Below are positions 19,857 to 28,756 of a stretch of DNA of 64,000 bases, piece after piece. Source of the DNA: Gaoshiqia sediminis (GTDB lineage Bacteria; Bacteroidota; Bacteroidia; Bacteroidales; Prolixibacteraceae); the NCBI RefSeq assembly GCF_025907915.1, contig NZ_JAPAAF010000008.1:1-64000 (forward strand). The letters are read 5' to 3'. The position numbers were made by a program, and so were the translations under genes. Below the pieces are notes generated by a model. It was not told where the DNA came from. It saw only the letters and a program-made list of their open reading frames with translations, and did no database searches. Within the stretch, counting starts at the first letter, position 1; each line of letters begins with the position of its first letter.

Positions 19857-20210
19857 ATGTCCGGACTAATTGAAATTGAAGGAATGGAATTTTATGCCTA
19901 TCACGGGCACTACCCGGTGGAGAAGCAAATTGGCAACCGGTTTATCGTCTCGGTACAACTGATAACTGACTGTGAAAAAGCGGGACGAACAGACCGGTTG
20001 GAAGATGCCTTAAATTACCAATCTGTTTATGATCTGATTAAGCAAGAGATGGCCCGGCCTTCCGATTTGCTGGAGCATGTATGCACCCGGATTCTGGATG
20101 CGCTCTATACCCGTTTTCCAACGCTGGAGCAAGCAACCATCAAGCTTTCGAAGATGAATCCACCCATGGGCGGACAAATCGGAAAGGTGAGCGTAAGTTT
20201 AACACGGTAA
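19857..20210 (+). CDS. folB: Dihydroneopterin aldolase
   Basis: 117 residues, the family length. FolB converts dihydroneopterin to 6-hydroxymethyl-dihydropterin in folate synthesis and acts as an octamer. The start ISGLIEIEGMEFYAYHGHYPVEK-like region carries the conserved YHG, residues DALNYQSVYDLI carry the active-site Tyr region, and LEHVCTRILDAL plus KLSKMNPPMGG hold the conserved catalytic Lys. It is the last gene before the tRNA-Cys on the same strand. folA and thyA are 25 kb away. Confidence 0.93.
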   Translation: MSGLIEIEGMEFYAYHGHYPVEKQIGNRFIVSVQLITDCEKAGRTDRLEDALNYQSVYDLIKQEMARPSDLLEHVCTRILDALYTRFPTLEQATIKLSKMNPPMGGQIGKVSVSLTR

Positions 20211-20230
20211 TAAAATCGTTGCACGGGTTG

Positions 20231-20260
20231 TTGCAAAGCTGGAAAATTTATCTAAATTTG
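20231..20260 (+). promoter_or_regulatory. Promoter of tRNA-Cys
   Basis: TTG at 20231-20233, a 19-base spacer and TAAATTTG at 20253-20260 fit the Bacteroidota consensus. The tRNA begins 17 bases after the -7 box. Confidence 0.7.
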
Positions 20261-20276
20261 CAGTCCCGAAAAACAA

Positions 20277-20347
20277 GGTCGGTTGGCCGAGTGGCTAGGC
20301 AACGGTCTGCAAAACCGTGTACGGCGGTTCGAATCCGCCACCGACCT
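20277..20347 (+). tRNA. tRNA-Cys (GCA)
   Basis: 71 bases that fold as a cloverleaf. The acceptor arms GGTCGGT (20277-20283) and ACCGACC (20340-20346) pair fully. The anticodon stem ACGGT/ACCGT encloses CTGCAAA with anticodon GCA at 20309-20311. The T-arm GGCGG-TTCGAAT-CCGCC is canonical. Discriminator base T at 20347 is the U73 identity element expected for cysteine tRNA. CCA is not encoded. Confidence 0.95.
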
Positions 20348-20356
20348 CAACCTACG

Positions 20357-20389
20357 AAAAAAGCTGTTCCGCAAAAGAACAGCTTTTTT
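20357..20389. terminator. Bidirectional terminator between tRNA-Cys and the phosphoribosyltransferase gene
   Basis: AAAAAAGCTGTTC and GAACAGCTTTTTT flank a 7-base loop. The stem is flanked by an A-run and a T-run, so it can end the tRNA transcript on the plus strand and the phosphoribosyltransferase transcript on the minus strand (stop at 20420). Confidence 0.88.
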
Positions 20390-20419
20390 CTGCTTATATC
20401 AGCCAATCTAAAATTTCCG

Positions 20420-20821
20420 CTATTTCCAAGGCCACTTCACACATTCTTTCACCTCGGGAAAAAGAACATAATCGGCTTTTCCTTTTAGTGCAAAGGTCTG
20501 AATATTCGGCAATCCCAAGGCAGAGATGGCTTGTTGCATGGTTTTCCCGGATACGGAAACATCATCCACCAACAGTATTTTTTTGCCATTCAGATCTTGG
20601 CCCGGCGCCAATCCCCGAATGATCAACGGTTCTTCGCGCTGTGGCGTATTTGTTTCGTCACGGTAGTTCAAGGTGATTATTTGAAGGTCACATTTCAGGT
20701 GAAAAGCCACCAGGCTGGCAGCCACCACCCCCCCGGTCCCGATGCCAATCACCAGATCCACCTCCGGCAGATCCTGCTGCCTCAGTCTTTCGCTAATTTC
20801 CTGAAAAGAAAGCGGGACCAT
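20420..20821 (-). CDS. Phosphoribosyltransferase (purine salvage type)
   Basis: 133 residues of the type I phosphoribosyltransferase fold. The PRPP loop is KILLVDDVSVSGKTM and the pyrophosphate-binding region is VDLVIGIGTGGVVAA. The C-terminus YVLFPEVKECVKWPW resembles xanthine/hypoxanthine PRT-like proteins, in which an aromatic residue near the end stacks on the base. It is shorter than a usual Hpt. The start ATG directly follows the stop of the ECF S-component-like gene upstream, so uptake and phosphoribosylation of one base are probably linked. The exact base cannot be read from the sequence. Confidence 0.82.
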   Translation of the reverse strand: MVPLSFQEISERLRQQDLPEVDLVIGIGTGGVVAASLVAFHLKCDLQIITLNYRDETNTPQREEPLIIRGLAPGQDLNGKKILLVDDVSVSGKTMQQAISALGLPNIQTFALKGKADYVLFPEVKECVKWPWK

Positions 20822-21337
20822 CTATTTTTTTATTTTCAGCAATACGAAGTTAAACATGGCCAGAACCAGGATTCCGGGAATGCCAACTACGATGGCGCCC
20901 ATCCAGAACACAAACAGGGAAGTAATCACGCCCAAAACGCTCATGAGCAAGGCTGCCACCAATGAAGCGCCAATAAAAGCCAACGGGGCTGCCAGGAAGC
21001 TTACAATCCGGACATCCTTCAACCAGCTGACCAACAGCACAAAAAGAACAACTTCCACACTCATCGTGAGTACCATTTCGGGGGCTGGCCGACCAAGAAT
21101 CAGGTAGTTGAGCAATGGGGCCGCCAATCCGGCAATCAGGGCAACATGTTTACGAAAAAAGAATACTGCCACCAATGGGGCTAAAAATATTGGCAGGAAC
21201 ACTTTACCGGCCAGGTTGCCACCAATATCCGGCAACAGGTGGACCAAAAACGGAATCAACATGGTTGCGCCAAGCACGATAAGTGTTTCGACAACCTGAA
21301 TTTTTTCGATGCGAAAAGCGCTGACTGGATTATTCAT
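20822..21337 (-). CDS. ECF transporter S-component-like membrane protein
   Basis: 171 residues with five or six hydrophobic segments (for example TLIVLGATMLIPFLVHLL, VFLPIFLAPLVAVFFF, MSVEVVLFVLLVSWL, GAIVVGIPGILVLAMF). Size, helix spacing and the loop RPAPEMVLT fit the substrate-binding S component of energy-coupling-factor vitamin or nucleobase importers. No EcfA ATPase or EcfT is in the window, so it would have to share a module encoded elsewhere. It is contiguous with the phosphoribosyltransferase gene. The assignment rests on topology and context, so it is tentative. Confidence 0.6.
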   Translation of the reverse strand: MNNPVSAFRIEKIQVVETLIVLGATMLIPFLVHLLPDIGGNLAGKVFLPIFLAPLVAVFFFRKHVALIAGLAAPLLNYLILGRPAPEMVLTMSVEVVLFVLLVSWLKDVRIVSFLAAPLAFIGASLVAALLMSVLGVITSLFVFWMGAIVVGIPGILVLAMFNFVLLKIKK

Positions 21338-21435
21338 ATCTCTATCGATTTAGTAGAATAACAAAATTATACGTTTTTGTGTTTAAACAGTGGTTTTATG
21401 TTTGTCAGTTGCGAAATAATACGTTTCAGCAAACA

Positions 21436-24400
21436 CTACTTGTATAGCGGAATCTCCATAAAGAAAGTTGTTCCGCGTTCAATCTCAGTTTCGAACCATA
21501 TCCTGCCCCGGAACGTCTCCGTAATCTTTTTAACGATGGCCAACCCAAGTCCCATACCGCTGGTTTTGGTGGTAAAGTTGGGCTGAAACATTTGCTGCCG
21601 GATTGCTTCCGGAATGCCAACCCCATTATCCTCCACCGAGATGATGGCAACCTCATCGTCCTTTTGAAGACTAACCGTAACTTGCCCTTTTCGTTTTGGA
21701 GGAATGGACTGGATTGCATTCTTAACCAGGTTTACCACGGCTCTCGAAACCTGTTCCTTGTCGGCAAAAACCAGCACATAATCAAGCCCGTTTAGTTCCA
21801 ACCGGAACTTTGTTTGATGGCTCGATTCGAATAACTCGGCCACATGCCGGAGGCGTTCGGACAGGTTGAAGACCTCATTCCTGGCCTTGGGTATTTTTGC
21901 GAAATTGGAGAACTCGGTGGCAATATCCGAGAGAGTGTCAATTTGTTCGATCAAGGTTCGCGTCACCCGGTCAAAATATTCGTCATAATGGGCGCTATTT
22001 TCGGCCTTTGCCCGCTGTAAGTATTGAATATTCAACTTCATGGGGGTAAGCGGATTCTTGATCTCGTGAGCGATTTGCTTGGCCATCTCACGCCAGGCCA
22101 GCTCCCGTTCGGTACGGGCCAGCAGTTCGGCGCTGTCGGCCAGTTCTTCCACTTTCCGGTTGTATTCCTGCACCAGGGCGCCAATTTCATCGTCGCGCTG
22201 GTAAGTAATTTGTTCATTTTTCTTATCCAGCTGAATGCCTTTCAGTTTTTCGCGGATCAAACTGAGCGGACGCGTAATTTGGTTGGCCAACAAAACCGCC
22301 ACGAGCACACTAGCAAAAAAGAGCAAAACATACAAGTTGATAAAGGCAACGATGAAGGTGGAAACCTCTTGTTTGAGCTTATCGCCACGGGTAAAATACG
22401 GCAGGTTGATAAAACCAAGGTACTCCCCTTTATTGTTGATAATGGGTTCGTAAATCGACAAAAAAGACAGATTACCAATACTTTCTGGCTGCATATAACT
22501 AATCTGGTAATTTTCCGTCAACTCGTAAAAAGCCTGCGCATCCATGCGAGTTGAAATAATCCCCCGATTAATAATTTCGGGTCGCGAGGAAGCAATCATT
22601 TCCCCGTCGATACCATAAATGTTGATGTCGGTCCTGAAAATATTGGAAAGATCATTCAGCTCGCGCCACAGCCAGCTTTCCACGTCCACGGTAAACTCAT
22701 CCACCTCACTCAACCGAAGGTTTATTTCTTCGGCAATCGATTTCATCTTTTCATTCAGGTCGTCCTGGTGCTTGTTTTCGTACTCACGAATATTGTAATA
22801 AATGGTACCACCCGCCACCACAAGCAACGAAAGCAACACCACCGCAATAATAGAAGCCTGAATGCGGAACTTCAAGTCATAAATTAAGGCTTGCCTGCGA
22901 TAGTTGGCATTACCGGCAAACACGACCACCAAAATAAAAACGAAGTAGAAGACAAATAAATACGGGAACGAAATCAGATAATCGATAAACTCGAACGAAC
23001 TGGTGCTGACCAGGATGTAATTATTATTGTCCAACCGGTAAATCAGGTGGTCATATCCATCCCACTTCTTTAAAACGAACTCTTCCTTGGTGTTCCCAAG
23101 GTCATAGGTGTTGATGTAGTAATTGTACTGATAGTCGCCACTTAGGTACACCAGGTCGTTGTTGAAATATTTGGCATAGGAAAACTGCCGGTAACGTTCG
23201 GGCTTTTGCAACGACCTGTCCAATAACAGTTCGGGAAACCCGGCTCCTTCGGGCAGCAATTTCGATTTCAATTCAATAAAGACAGAAATGCCCAGCGAGT
23301 CGGACGAAAGCGGGTAAAATAACTTTCCAAAGTACGAAATTCGCCCGTTCATGTTATCCAGGTAATAAAAATTGGTACCTGGAATTTGTGTGCCATAATC
23401 CGCAATCATTTCATCAAAAAACGGGAAGCAAGGCACCAGTCGGTTGTCAGGCTGCACCAGTAAACTATCCGATCCGTCGCAAACGGTAATCTGACTGTCA
23501 TATTTCCGGAAATAACCACTGAAATATTGATGGACAATATACTCTTCAAGGTGCGAGTAAGACGATGACAACAGGTAGGGAATCACCGAATCCGTGCTCA
23601 TTTCCTGCTGCATCTCGGTTAAAAAAACTTCGGCTGCCGGGTCGTGTTCCGAATACAAATTAATCGCCATCAACTGCTGAATTTGTTGCCGCCGGTTATT
23701 GTTATGATTTTGAATGATAATCAGCGTAAAAAAAGTATACAACGACACGAAGTAGATCAGGAAGGAAAGCGAAAAGCGCTTGAGCTGGGTTTTTTGCAGG
23801 ACCAAAACCGAAAAATTGGTGATCAGAAACAGGCACAGCGCATACAGATTGACATTCCGAACCCAAATGGCCAGGATAACTGACCCCATAAGCAGAAAGG
23901 CATGAACCAGCAAGAACCGTCGCCGGGGCAGATGAACTTCGCTTGCTTCAACCACCTTCAGATTGATAATGAAAGCCGAAAAAAACAGCAAGGCAATGAT
24001 TAGGTAGCCCACCAGGCTGTATTGGTTGATGTTGTCGATCCGGTTAAGCTGAAACGAGAAGCTGCTGTTCCGGATCAAGTTTTGCACCAAGAAGTTGACC
24101 AACAAATAAAACAAGGCAATAAATCCATAAGCTACCACCAGTTCGTAGGTTTTCTTCTTCTTGGAGAAGATAAAATCCTTGGCAAAATTGAGGCTCCAAA
24201 AAAAGATCAGAATGGTGAGCAGTAATAAATCACCCAGCGATGGCAACCAAAAAGAATAGGCGTACAAGGAAGGTGAAAACACGTCGAAAGCATAACAAAC
24301 ACTGGGGAACCGAAACAGAATACGAAGCCAGTAAAACCCAAAAAGCGATAATCCCAACACCGCCACCCGCAAAATAAAATGTTCGTGCCGGTATTGCTTA

Positions 24401-25089
24401 AACATCACCCGGGCAAAAAGAAACAAAGCCAGCAGACCAAACCCAAACAAAACAGAAGGCAAGTAAAGCCGTGCGTGCGGACAGTGGATTTTTCCCGACG
24501 GTACCAGCGAAAGCAGGTACTTCCCGTCCCGGTCGTGTACAGGAAGCGCATACGACGAATTCGTCAGCCTGATCGAATAGTTTGCAGGTATTGAAAACGC
24601 CTCGGCAAACTTATTTTCAATAAACTCGTTCTCAATGGCATAGCTGTCTTTTAAATGAATCAGCCCAATAACAGAATAGCCTCCGGCCTTTCGAACCGCG
24701 CTGTAATAAATCCCGTTCGGTAAGAACTGTACATTTGCATTGCTCAACTGGCGGATAAAGCGCCCGGCAAACGAAAACCGGTTGTTCGACCAGAACAGCA
24801 ATTGGCTCTGATAGGTAATTAAGAATCCCATTCCTTGCTCGCCAAACAATGGCAACAAGTCGTTAAAGGCAGTTTGAAAATTACCGTCAAAATCATCCCG
24901 TTCAATCGTTGTCGCTATTTCATCCAGCTTTTCGTCCAGCGAAATTTGTTTCTGGTGAAGCCGTTGTTCGAAATTTTTCGCCACTTTGGTTTCCTGTTCC
25001 GGATGGAGCAGACGGTTTTCGACGATAAAACCCAACACAAAAAATGAAGCGGCAAGCAGGAGGAGCAGGTATTTTTTCAGTTTTTCCAT
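21436..25089 (-). CDS. Very large NtrY-like sensor histidine kinase
   Basis: 1217 residues, far longer than NtrY. One N-terminal helix and a periplasmic segment (about 25-215) are followed by a block of about six or seven membrane helices (about 215-450), a second external region (about 460-690), two more helices, a Cache-like external segment (about 770-885), a helix, HAMP (LADQITRPLSLIREKLKG), and a HisKA domain with the phospho-His near residue 1008 in AKQIAHEIKNPLTPMKL. The ATPase domain ends VEDNGVGIPEAI, NFTTKTSGMGLGLAIVKKI. HEIKNPLTP is the NtrB/NtrY hallmark. No response regulator is adjacent. Confidence 0.88.
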   Translation of the reverse strand: MEKLKKYLLLLLAASFFVLGFIVENRLLHPEQETKVAKNFEQRLHQKQISLDEKLDEIATTIERDDFDGNFQTAFNDLLPLFGEQGMGFLITYQSQLLFWSNNRFSFAGRFIRQLSNANVQFLPNGIYYSAVRKAGGYSVIGLIHLKDSYAIENEFIENKFAEAFSIPANYSIRLTNSSYALPVHDRDGKYLLSLVPSGKIHCPHARLYLPSVLFGFGLLALFLFARVMFKQYRHEHFILRVAVLGLSLFGFYWLRILFRFPSVCYAFDVFSPSLYAYSFWLPSLGDLLLLTILIFFWSLNFAKDFIFSKKKKTYELVVAYGFIALFYLLVNFLVQNLIRNSSFSFQLNRIDNINQYSLVGYLIIALLFFSAFIINLKVVEASEVHLPRRRFLLVHAFLLMGSVILAIWVRNVNLYALCLFLITNFSVLVLQKTQLKRFSLSFLIYFVSLYTFFTLIIIQNHNNNRRQQIQQLMAINLYSEHDPAAEVFLTEMQQEMSTDSVIPYLLSSSYSHLEEYIVHQYFSGYFRKYDSQITVCDGSDSLLVQPDNRLVPCFPFFDEMIADYGTQIPGTNFYYLDNMNGRISYFGKLFYPLSSDSLGISVFIELKSKLLPEGAGFPELLLDRSLQKPERYRQFSYAKYFNNDLVYLSGDYQYNYYINTYDLGNTKEEFVLKKWDGYDHLIYRLDNNNYILVSTSSFEFIDYLISFPYLFVFYFVFILVVVFAGNANYRRQALIYDLKFRIQASIIAVVLLSLLVVAGGTIYYNIREYENKHQDDLNEKMKSIAEEINLRLSEVDEFTVDVESWLWRELNDLSNIFRTDINIYGIDGEMIASSRPEIINRGIISTRMDAQAFYELTENYQISYMQPESIGNLSFLSIYEPIINNKGEYLGFINLPYFTRGDKLKQEVSTFIVAFINLYVLLFFASVLVAVLLANQITRPLSLIREKLKGIQLDKKNEQITYQRDDEIGALVQEYNRKVEELADSAELLARTERELAWREMAKQIAHEIKNPLTPMKLNIQYLQRAKAENSAHYDEYFDRVTRTLIEQIDTLSDIATEFSNFAKIPKARNEVFNLSERLRHVAELFESSHQTKFRLELNGLDYVLVFADKEQVSRAVVNLVKNAIQSIPPKRKGQVTVSLQKDDEVAIISVEDNGVGIPEAIRQQMFQPNFTTKTSGMGLGLAIVKKITETFRGRIWFETEIERGTTFFMEIPLYK

Positions 25090-25104
25090 GAGTTGGCCCG
25101 GTTA

Positions 25105-25578
25105 TTATTCGTGGTGGTACGGCTCACCTTTCAGGATCGACAAGGCCCGGTAAAGTTGTTCGCTAAAGATCAACCGCACCATCTGGTGCGAGAAAGTCAT
25201 CTTCGACAAACTAATCTTCCCGGTGGCTGCTTCGTAAACCTTTCCTGAAAAACCGTATGGTCCCCCAATGGCAAATACCAGGGTTTTTGTTCCACCGAGC
25301 ATTTTTTTCTCCAAAAACCGTGCAAATTCGGTGGAGCGAAACTGCTTTCCGTGCTCGTCCAGCAAAATCAGCTCATCGCCGGGTTTCAACTGGGCCAGCA
25401 ACAATTCACCCTCTTTTTCTTTTTGCTGATCTTCAGATAACTTCCGGGTATTCCGAATATCGGGCAGCGCCAGGTACTCAAAAGGTAAATAATGCGGAAT
25501 ACGTTTGTGGAAGATGTCAATTCCTTCCTGCAAATAGTCTTTGTCTGTCTTCCCGATCACAATTAGCCTAACTTTCAT
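25105..25578 (-). CDS. rlmH: 23S rRNA pseudouridine-1915 N3-methyltransferase
   Basis: 157 residues, full length for the SPOUT methyltransferase RlmH, which methylates pseudouridine 1915 in helix 69 of 23S rRNA on assembled ribosomes. The conserved markers are LLDEHGKQFRSTEFARFLE, FAIGGPYGFSG (SAM-binding knot) and SLSKMTFSHQMVRLIFSEQLYRA, ending with the invariant PYHHE. It starts the run that continues into the large kinase gene 15 bp downstream. Confidence 0.96.
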   Translation of the reverse strand: MKVRLIVIGKTDKDYLQEGIDIFHKRIPHYLPFEYLALPDIRNTRKLSEDQQKEKEGELLLAQLKPGDELILLDEHGKQFRSTEFARFLEKKMLGGTKTLVFAIGGPYGFSGKVYEAATGKISLSKMTFSHQMVRLIFSEQLYRALSILKGEPYHHE

Positions 25579-25695
25579 AGGGAGTTTCTAAGTCGAATTT
25601 TGTTACCTTTACAAAGTTATGCAACCAAAGCCAGTATCCTTCCGATAATTGGTACAATTTATGCAGGTTGCCATTGTGTTCCTAAAATAGTAAAA

Positions 25696-26088
25696 ATGAA
25701 AAGGATAATTTACAGGACCCTGATTTTTACATTTGCATTTGTTTTTGCAGGATTGCAACTCTTTGCCCAGATACCCGATGAGGTGGTATTGAGTTTAAAA
25801 ACAGGCAACGCCAGCACCCTGTCGTCTTATTTCAACCAAAACATTGAAATGGTGGTGCTTGATCAGGATGATGTGTACAGTAAGGCGCAGGCACAGCAAA
25901 TTGTGACCAATTTTTTCAGTCAGCATAAAGCACAAGGATTCAGCATCATTCACCAGGGAGGAAAAGAAGGTGCCAAATACGCCATCGGCAATTTATCCAC
26001 TAACCAAGGCACCTTCCGGGTATATTTTTTATTGAAAAATGACGGAGAAAAAGCATACATCCACCAATTGAGAATTGAAAAACAATAG
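25696..26088 (+). CDS. DUF4783 family exported protein
   Basis: 130 residues from the ATG at 25696. A signal peptide (RTLIFTFAFVFAGLQLFAQ) is followed by an about 105-residue NTF2-like alpha/beta domain (IPDEVVLSLKTGNASTLSSYF, then HQGGKEGAKYAIGNLSTNQGTFRVYFLLK). I match it to DUF4783, a small family found mostly in Bacteroidota with no known function. The longer reading from 25600 adds a non-signal leader and is not preferred. Its stop codon overlaps the alternative GTG start of the next gene, so the two are likely coupled. Confidence 0.82.
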   Translation: MKRIIYRTLIFTFAFVFAGLQLFAQIPDEVVLSLKTGNASTLSSYFNQNIEMVVLDQDDVYSKAQAQQIVTNFFSQHKAQGFSIIHQGGKEGAKYAIGNLSTNQGTFRVYFLLKNDGEKAYIHQLRIEKQ

Positions 26089-26093
26089 TGCCA

Positions 26094-27062
26094 ATGGCCA
26101 ATCGTTATCACCGGGTAAAACGATTTTCTCAGCGATTGATGATCCGGGCGCGAAAAGTCAGTTTTCCCGGGTTTGACAAAATCCCACTATATGATGTCCT
26201 TCTATTTTTCTACCGGAGCATCGTTAACGGGGCAATTACCACGCGCGCGTCGGCCATTGCGTTTAGCTTTTTTTTGGCGCTCTTTCCGGCTATTATCTTT
26301 ATTTTTACGCTTATTCCGTACATTCCTATCGAAGATTTTCAGGAAGAGCTGTTTCTACTGATTCGCGATTTTCTACCCACCCATACTTTTTTGGTAGTTG
26401 AAGAAACCATTCAGGACATTCTCACCCGCCAACGAGGTGGTTTGTTGTCACTGGGTTTTTTCATGGCACTGATTTTCTCCACCAACGGACTGGCCTCCAT
26501 GATGAGCGCTTTTGACGCCTCGCTGCATAGCTTCGAAAGTCGCACTTGGTACGGGCAACGTCTGGTTGCCTTATTGTTGCTGGCTATCCTTTCGGTGTTG
26601 CTCACCATTGCCATTACGGTAATTACTGTGGGCCAATTTGCTATTAACTACCTGGACCAGCACGGACTGCTTGGCAGCCACTTCACGTATTATTTGCTAT
26701 CAATCGGCAAATGGATTGTCGTGGTCGCTCTGTTCTTCTTTGCCTATTCGTCGCTCTATTTCTTCGCACCGACAAAAAAAACACGCTGGCGGTTTATCTC
26801 GGCAGGAGGCACCCTGGCGACCATTCTCAGCATAATTGTATTGGTTGGATTTGGGTACTACATCACCAACTTCAGCCAGTACAACAAACTTTATGGCTCC
26901 ATCGGAACCCTTTTGGTAGTATTGTTACTGTTCTATATCATGTCATTGATTTTACTGATCGGCTTTGAGCTGAACGCCAGCCTGAGTGCGGCACGCAGGA
27001 AAGCCTCCACCCTGAGACGGGAAATGGAATTGCAGGAACTGGAAGAACGGTTGGATTTTTGA
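26094..27062 (+). CDS. YihY/BrkB-family inner-membrane protein
   Basis: About 322 residues with six hydrophobic helices typical of the YihY/UPF0761 family, once misnamed RNase BN. Characteristic segments are GAITTRASAIAFSFFLALFPAIIF, LLSLGFFMALIFSTNGLASMMSAF and KTRWRFISAGGTLATILSIIVLVGFGYYI. The C-terminus is a charged helix. A role in envelope function has been proposed for the family but is not established. The ATG at 26094 or the GTG at 26088 could be the start. It ends at the stop of a convergent rhomboid gene. Confidence 0.88.
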   Translation: MANRYHRVKRFSQRLMIRARKVSFPGFDKIPLYDVLLFFYRSIVNGAITTRASAIAFSFFLALFPAIIFIFTLIPYIPIEDFQEELFLLIRDFLPTHTFLVVEETIQDILTRQRGGLLSLGFFMALIFSTNGLASMMSAFDASLHSFESRTWYGQRLVALLLLAILSVLLTIAITVITVGQFAINYLDQHGLLGSHFTYYLLSIGKWIVVVALFFFAYSSLYFFAPTKKTRWRFISAGGTLATILSIIVLVGFGYYITNFSQYNKLYGSIGTLLVVLLLFYIMSLILLIGFELNASLSAARRKASTLRREMELQELEERLDF

Positions 27063-27932
27063 CTATTTGCCCATCTTGAAAAGCAGCTCTTTTTCTTCTT
27101 TGGTCAGCGAGTCGTAACCCGATTTACTGATTTTGTCGAGCACCCGGTTGATTTCTTCCTGTTTCAGATTTCTCCGCCGGTTAAATTCCAGATCATCGTG
27201 TTTGCCCCGATAACTCACCTGAATCCGTTGTTTGGGCTTATACAATTTCACCAGTGAATCAGTCAGGCTGGTAAGCCATTTGGTCAGGTCCGTTCCATTT
27301 CGGTAAGCCACCACAAACACAAAACCCAGGCATGCCCCACCCAAATGGGCCAGGTTTCCGCCTGCGTTCGACGAAGCAATCCCGATCACATACATCAGCA
27401 GCGAAACCAAGGCCACATGCTTCATCTTCACCGATCCGATAAACAGCAGGCTGATGGTATGGTTTGGCGCATAAGTGGCCACCGCGGCAATAATCGCCAG
27501 CACCGAAGCCGAGGCGCCCAGTAATTGTGAAAACACAACCACTTCGGTAAATGCCGGGAACAGGTTATAACCAACCAAGAAAAACAGGCCACCCGCCAGT
27601 CCGCCAAGCAGATAAATGCTCAGCAACTTCTTTTCGTCAAAGTAGAACAGGAAAATCTTCCCCATCCAGTACAACCACAAGACGTTGAACAGAATGTGCA
27701 AAAAGCTGAAATGCAAAAACATGTACGACACAAGAGTCCACGGACGGGATTGCAGTTGGTGCATGTCGGCAGGCAGTGCCAGCCAGTTCAGCAGCGAGAA
27801 ATCTTCATTCAGTAAAAAGAAGAAAACATTCAGAATACGTATAAACAGGAAAACGCCAATATTGACGTAAATCAATCGGGTGAGCACCGATCCCTTTTTG
27901 AAAGATTCCTTTATTTCGTCAGCAATGTTCAT
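27063..27932 (-). CDS. Rhomboid-family intramembrane protease
   Basis: 289 residues. Six membrane helices contain the rhomboid markers HFSFLHILFNVLWLYWMG (L1 loop), LLGASASVLAII with the catalytic Ser, and NLAHLGGACLGF with the catalytic His. The Ser motif is GASA rather than the usual GASG, a small change that keeps the nucleophile. The C-terminal about 70 residues form a cytoplasmic tail with basic and acidic helices (FNRRRNLKQEEINRVLDKISKSGYDSLTKEE), as in Bacteroidota rhomboids. It follows a second rhomboid by 3 bp. Confidence 0.88.
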   Translation of the reverse strand: MNIADEIKESFKKGSVLTRLIYVNIGVFLFIRILNVFFFLLNEDFSLLNWLALPADMHQLQSRPWTLVSYMFLHFSFLHILFNVLWLYWMGKIFLFYFDEKKLLSIYLLGGLAGGLFFLVGYNLFPAFTEVVVFSQLLGASASVLAIIAAVATYAPNHTISLLFIGSVKMKHVALVSLLMYVIGIASSNAGGNLAHLGGACLGFVFVVAYRNGTDLTKWLTSLTDSLVKLYKPKQRIQVSYRGKHDDLEFNRRRNLKQEEINRVLDKISKSGYDSLTKEEKELLFKMGK

Positions 27933-27935
27933 TGG

Positions 27936-28676
27936 TTAATAGAAGTTGCGGCTGTTTTTGTTCCAGTATTTTATTAATAAGAAGCCAAACAACATGCCCC
28001 CCAAATGGGCAAAATGGGCCACGTTGCTTCCCGGGCGAGCCAAACCAAGATAAAGCTCCAGCAAACCATAACCGATGACAAAATACTTGGCTTTGATCGG
28101 GATGGGCGGGAACAGCAGCATCAATTGCGTGTTGGGGAACAGCATCCCAAAGCCCAGCAACACCCCAAAAACAGCGCCCGAAGCTCCAACCGTGGGAACG
28201 TTCAGCAACATGTTCAGATTTCCAGCCAGTGGGTCGGTAAAGTTCTTTCCCTGCAACCACACATCACGCCCCTGTTGCATTACCATGTCAATCTGCTCCG
28301 GGTTCATCTTCGAAATTACCGACTGATATTCGATGAAGTTTACGAACATGTGCAACGCGGCAGCCCCCAGCCCGGTGACAAAATAGTAAATAAAGAAACG
28401 CTTCGGGCCCCAAACGCTCTCCAGAATCCGTCCGAACATCCATAGGGCAAACATATTGAACAACAAGTGGGTAAATCCTCCGTGCATAAACAGGTGCGTA
28501 ACCAGCTGATACGGTTTAAAAGCCGGCGAAGCAATATAATGCAAACCCAGGGTGGAGGTCAGGTTGATACCGCGCATACTCATTACGTAAGTAGCCAACA
28601 GCATGAGCACATTGATGATGATCAGGTTTTTTACAACCGGTGGGATATTCCCAAACATGGGTCTGTTATTGTACAT
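27936..28676 (-). CDS. Rhomboid-family intramembrane serine protease
   Basis: 246 residues from the ATG at 28676 (MYNNRPMFG). This copy has the canonical motifs HGGFTHLLFNMFALWMFGR, VGASGAVFGVLLGF with the catalytic Ser, and NVAHFAHLGGMLFGF with the catalytic His. A 60-residue loop between helices 3 and 4 (about 115-160) is longer than usual. Order on the minus strand is mutL, this rhomboid, second rhomboid, an arrangement seen repeatedly in Bacteroidota. Substrates are unknown. Confidence 0.92.
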   Translation of the reverse strand: MYNNRPMFGNIPPVVKNLIIINVLMLLATYVMSMRGINLTSTLGLHYIASPAFKPYQLVTHLFMHGGFTHLLFNMFALWMFGRILESVWGPKRFFIYYFVTGLGAAALHMFVNFIEYQSVISKMNPEQIDMVMQQGRDVWLQGKNFTDPLAGNLNMLLNVPTVGASGAVFGVLLGFGMLFPNTQLMLLFPPIPIKAKYFVIGYGLLELYLGLARPGSNVAHFAHLGGMLFGFLLIKYWNKNSRNFY

Positions 28677-28756
28677 AGTCGAAATTTTTAGTTGTGCCCA
28701 CAAGAGCCACGCCAAAATAACTTTTCACGGCAAATTAAACAAATGCCGTCAAATTG

